In this document: piece by piece, positions 5,200 to 5,326 of the stretch
How the letters are laid out: each line of letters starts with the position of its first letter
How positions within the stretch are numbered: position 1 is the first letter of the stretch
From: Nitrospira defluvii
GTDB lineage: Bacteria; Nitrospirota; Nitrospiria; Nitrospirales; Nitrospiraceae
Assembly: GCA_016199015.1 (NCBI GenBank)
Contig: JACQHN010000065.1
Coordinates: 1 to 5,326 of the forward strand
Direction of reading: 5' to 3'
DNA length: 5,326 bases
Notes under the pieces: model-generated
The model's input: the letters and a program-made list of their open reading frames with translations, nothing else
Told to the model about the DNA's origin: nothing
The model's database searches: none
Program-made: the position numbers and the translations under genes

Positions 5200-5326
5200 C
5201 AGGATGCGGAAAAAGTCCGCCAGCGGCGTTCTCGCCAGACACTGCCGCCTCACTATCTCGGCGGCGTTCACAACCGTGACGCGCTTTATTCAGCGCGTCG
5301 TGAACCTCAGAGGCTCACCGTACGGC
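5200..5326. repeat. Start of a dispersed Nitrospira-type repeat, truncated by the window end
   Basis: After 34 nt without features, the sequence AGGATGCGGAAAAAGTCCGC (5201-5220), then CAGCGGCGTTCTCGCC (5221-5236) and CTCAGAGGCTCACCGTACGG (5306-5325), matches my memory of a repeat family scattered through Nitrospira genomes, where these blocks are close to contiguous. Here about 69 nt with strong secondary structure separate the second and third blocks. GCGGA/TCCGC (5206-5220) and GCCGCC/GGCGGC (5244-5265) form stems, and GCGGCGTTC occurs twice (5223-5231, 5261-5269). No coding sequence is visible. Confidence 0.5.
5266..5305. repeat. Long interrupted hairpin within the right-end repeat
   Basis: GACGCGCT (5278-5285) pairs with AGCGCGTC (5292-5299) across a 6-nt loop, TTATTC. 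An outer stem, GTTCAC (5266-5271) with GTGAAC (5300-5305), encloses it, leaving a 6-nt bulge on the 5' side only. Fourteen pairs in total make this the strongest inverted repeat I found. No T-run follows, so it is not a typical intrinsic terminator. Confidence 0.6.

Noticed and set aside
5266..5305. Integron attC site or intrinsic terminator
   Set aside because: The hairpin has the right general look, but the paired core sites of attC are absent, no integron gene is nearby and no T-run follows for termination.
1..5326. CRISPR array, tRNA, rRNA, transposase or toxin-antitoxin genes
   Set aside because: There are no regularly spaced repeats, no tRNA cloverleaf or TTCG/CCA context, no rRNA motifs, and no protein matches these families by eye.

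Overview
The window is GC-rich, densely coding bacterial chromosome, and every convincing gene lies on the + strand. The most likely source is Nitrospira or a close relative (Nitrospirota). This rests on memory, not on a search. The right end carries the start of a dispersed repeat I associate with Nitrospira genomes (AGGATGCGGAAAAAGTCCGC, followed by CGGCGTTCTCGCC and AGGCTCACCGTACGG). The first gene also has the PAS-like 'LLRGFGIPD' pattern common in small Nitrospira sensor and regulator proteins. Confidence in the genus is moderate.

Layout, left to right. Bases 1-208 are non-coding and hold a repeat-like hairpin and a spaced inverted repeat. Bases 209-607 encode a 132-residue stand-alone PAS-like protein. 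Bases 608-815 are a leader with a candidate promoter and a hairpin that buries an AGGAGG. Bases 816-1829 encode a secreted protein whose body is an ungapped tandem duplication with a 143-residue period. Bases 1908-3357 hold a compact three-gene run: an ECF sigma factor, a small soluble zinc-binding (ZAS-type) anti-sigma candidate 25 nt later, and a secreted mono-heme cytochrome c 9 nt after that. Bases 3444-5165 encode a 573-residue secreted protein of unknown function with TPR-like helices in its C-terminal half. Bases 5166-5326 are non-coding and enter the dispersed repeat, which is cut by the window end.

How the genes may work together. The sigma factor and ZAS protein look like a cognate pair in which a cytoplasmic, possibly redox- or metal-sensitive, Cys/His cluster holds the sigma factor. 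The cytochrome is close enough to be in the same transcript, which suggests a link to envelope redox chemistry or electron transport. That is inference. The secreted genes on either side may be regulon members or merely neighbours.

The least expected observation is a near-identical sequence (CCCCGTAAACTCGYCCCC, then GCACCACA after a short variable gap). It occurs just before the sigma gene, overlapping its start codon, and again at the stop codon of the cytochrome gene. The two copies bracket exactly the sigma/anti-sigma/cytochrome block. They could be a shared regulatory site or flanking repeats of a transferable module. I see no clear evidence for a wholly new defence or mobile system.
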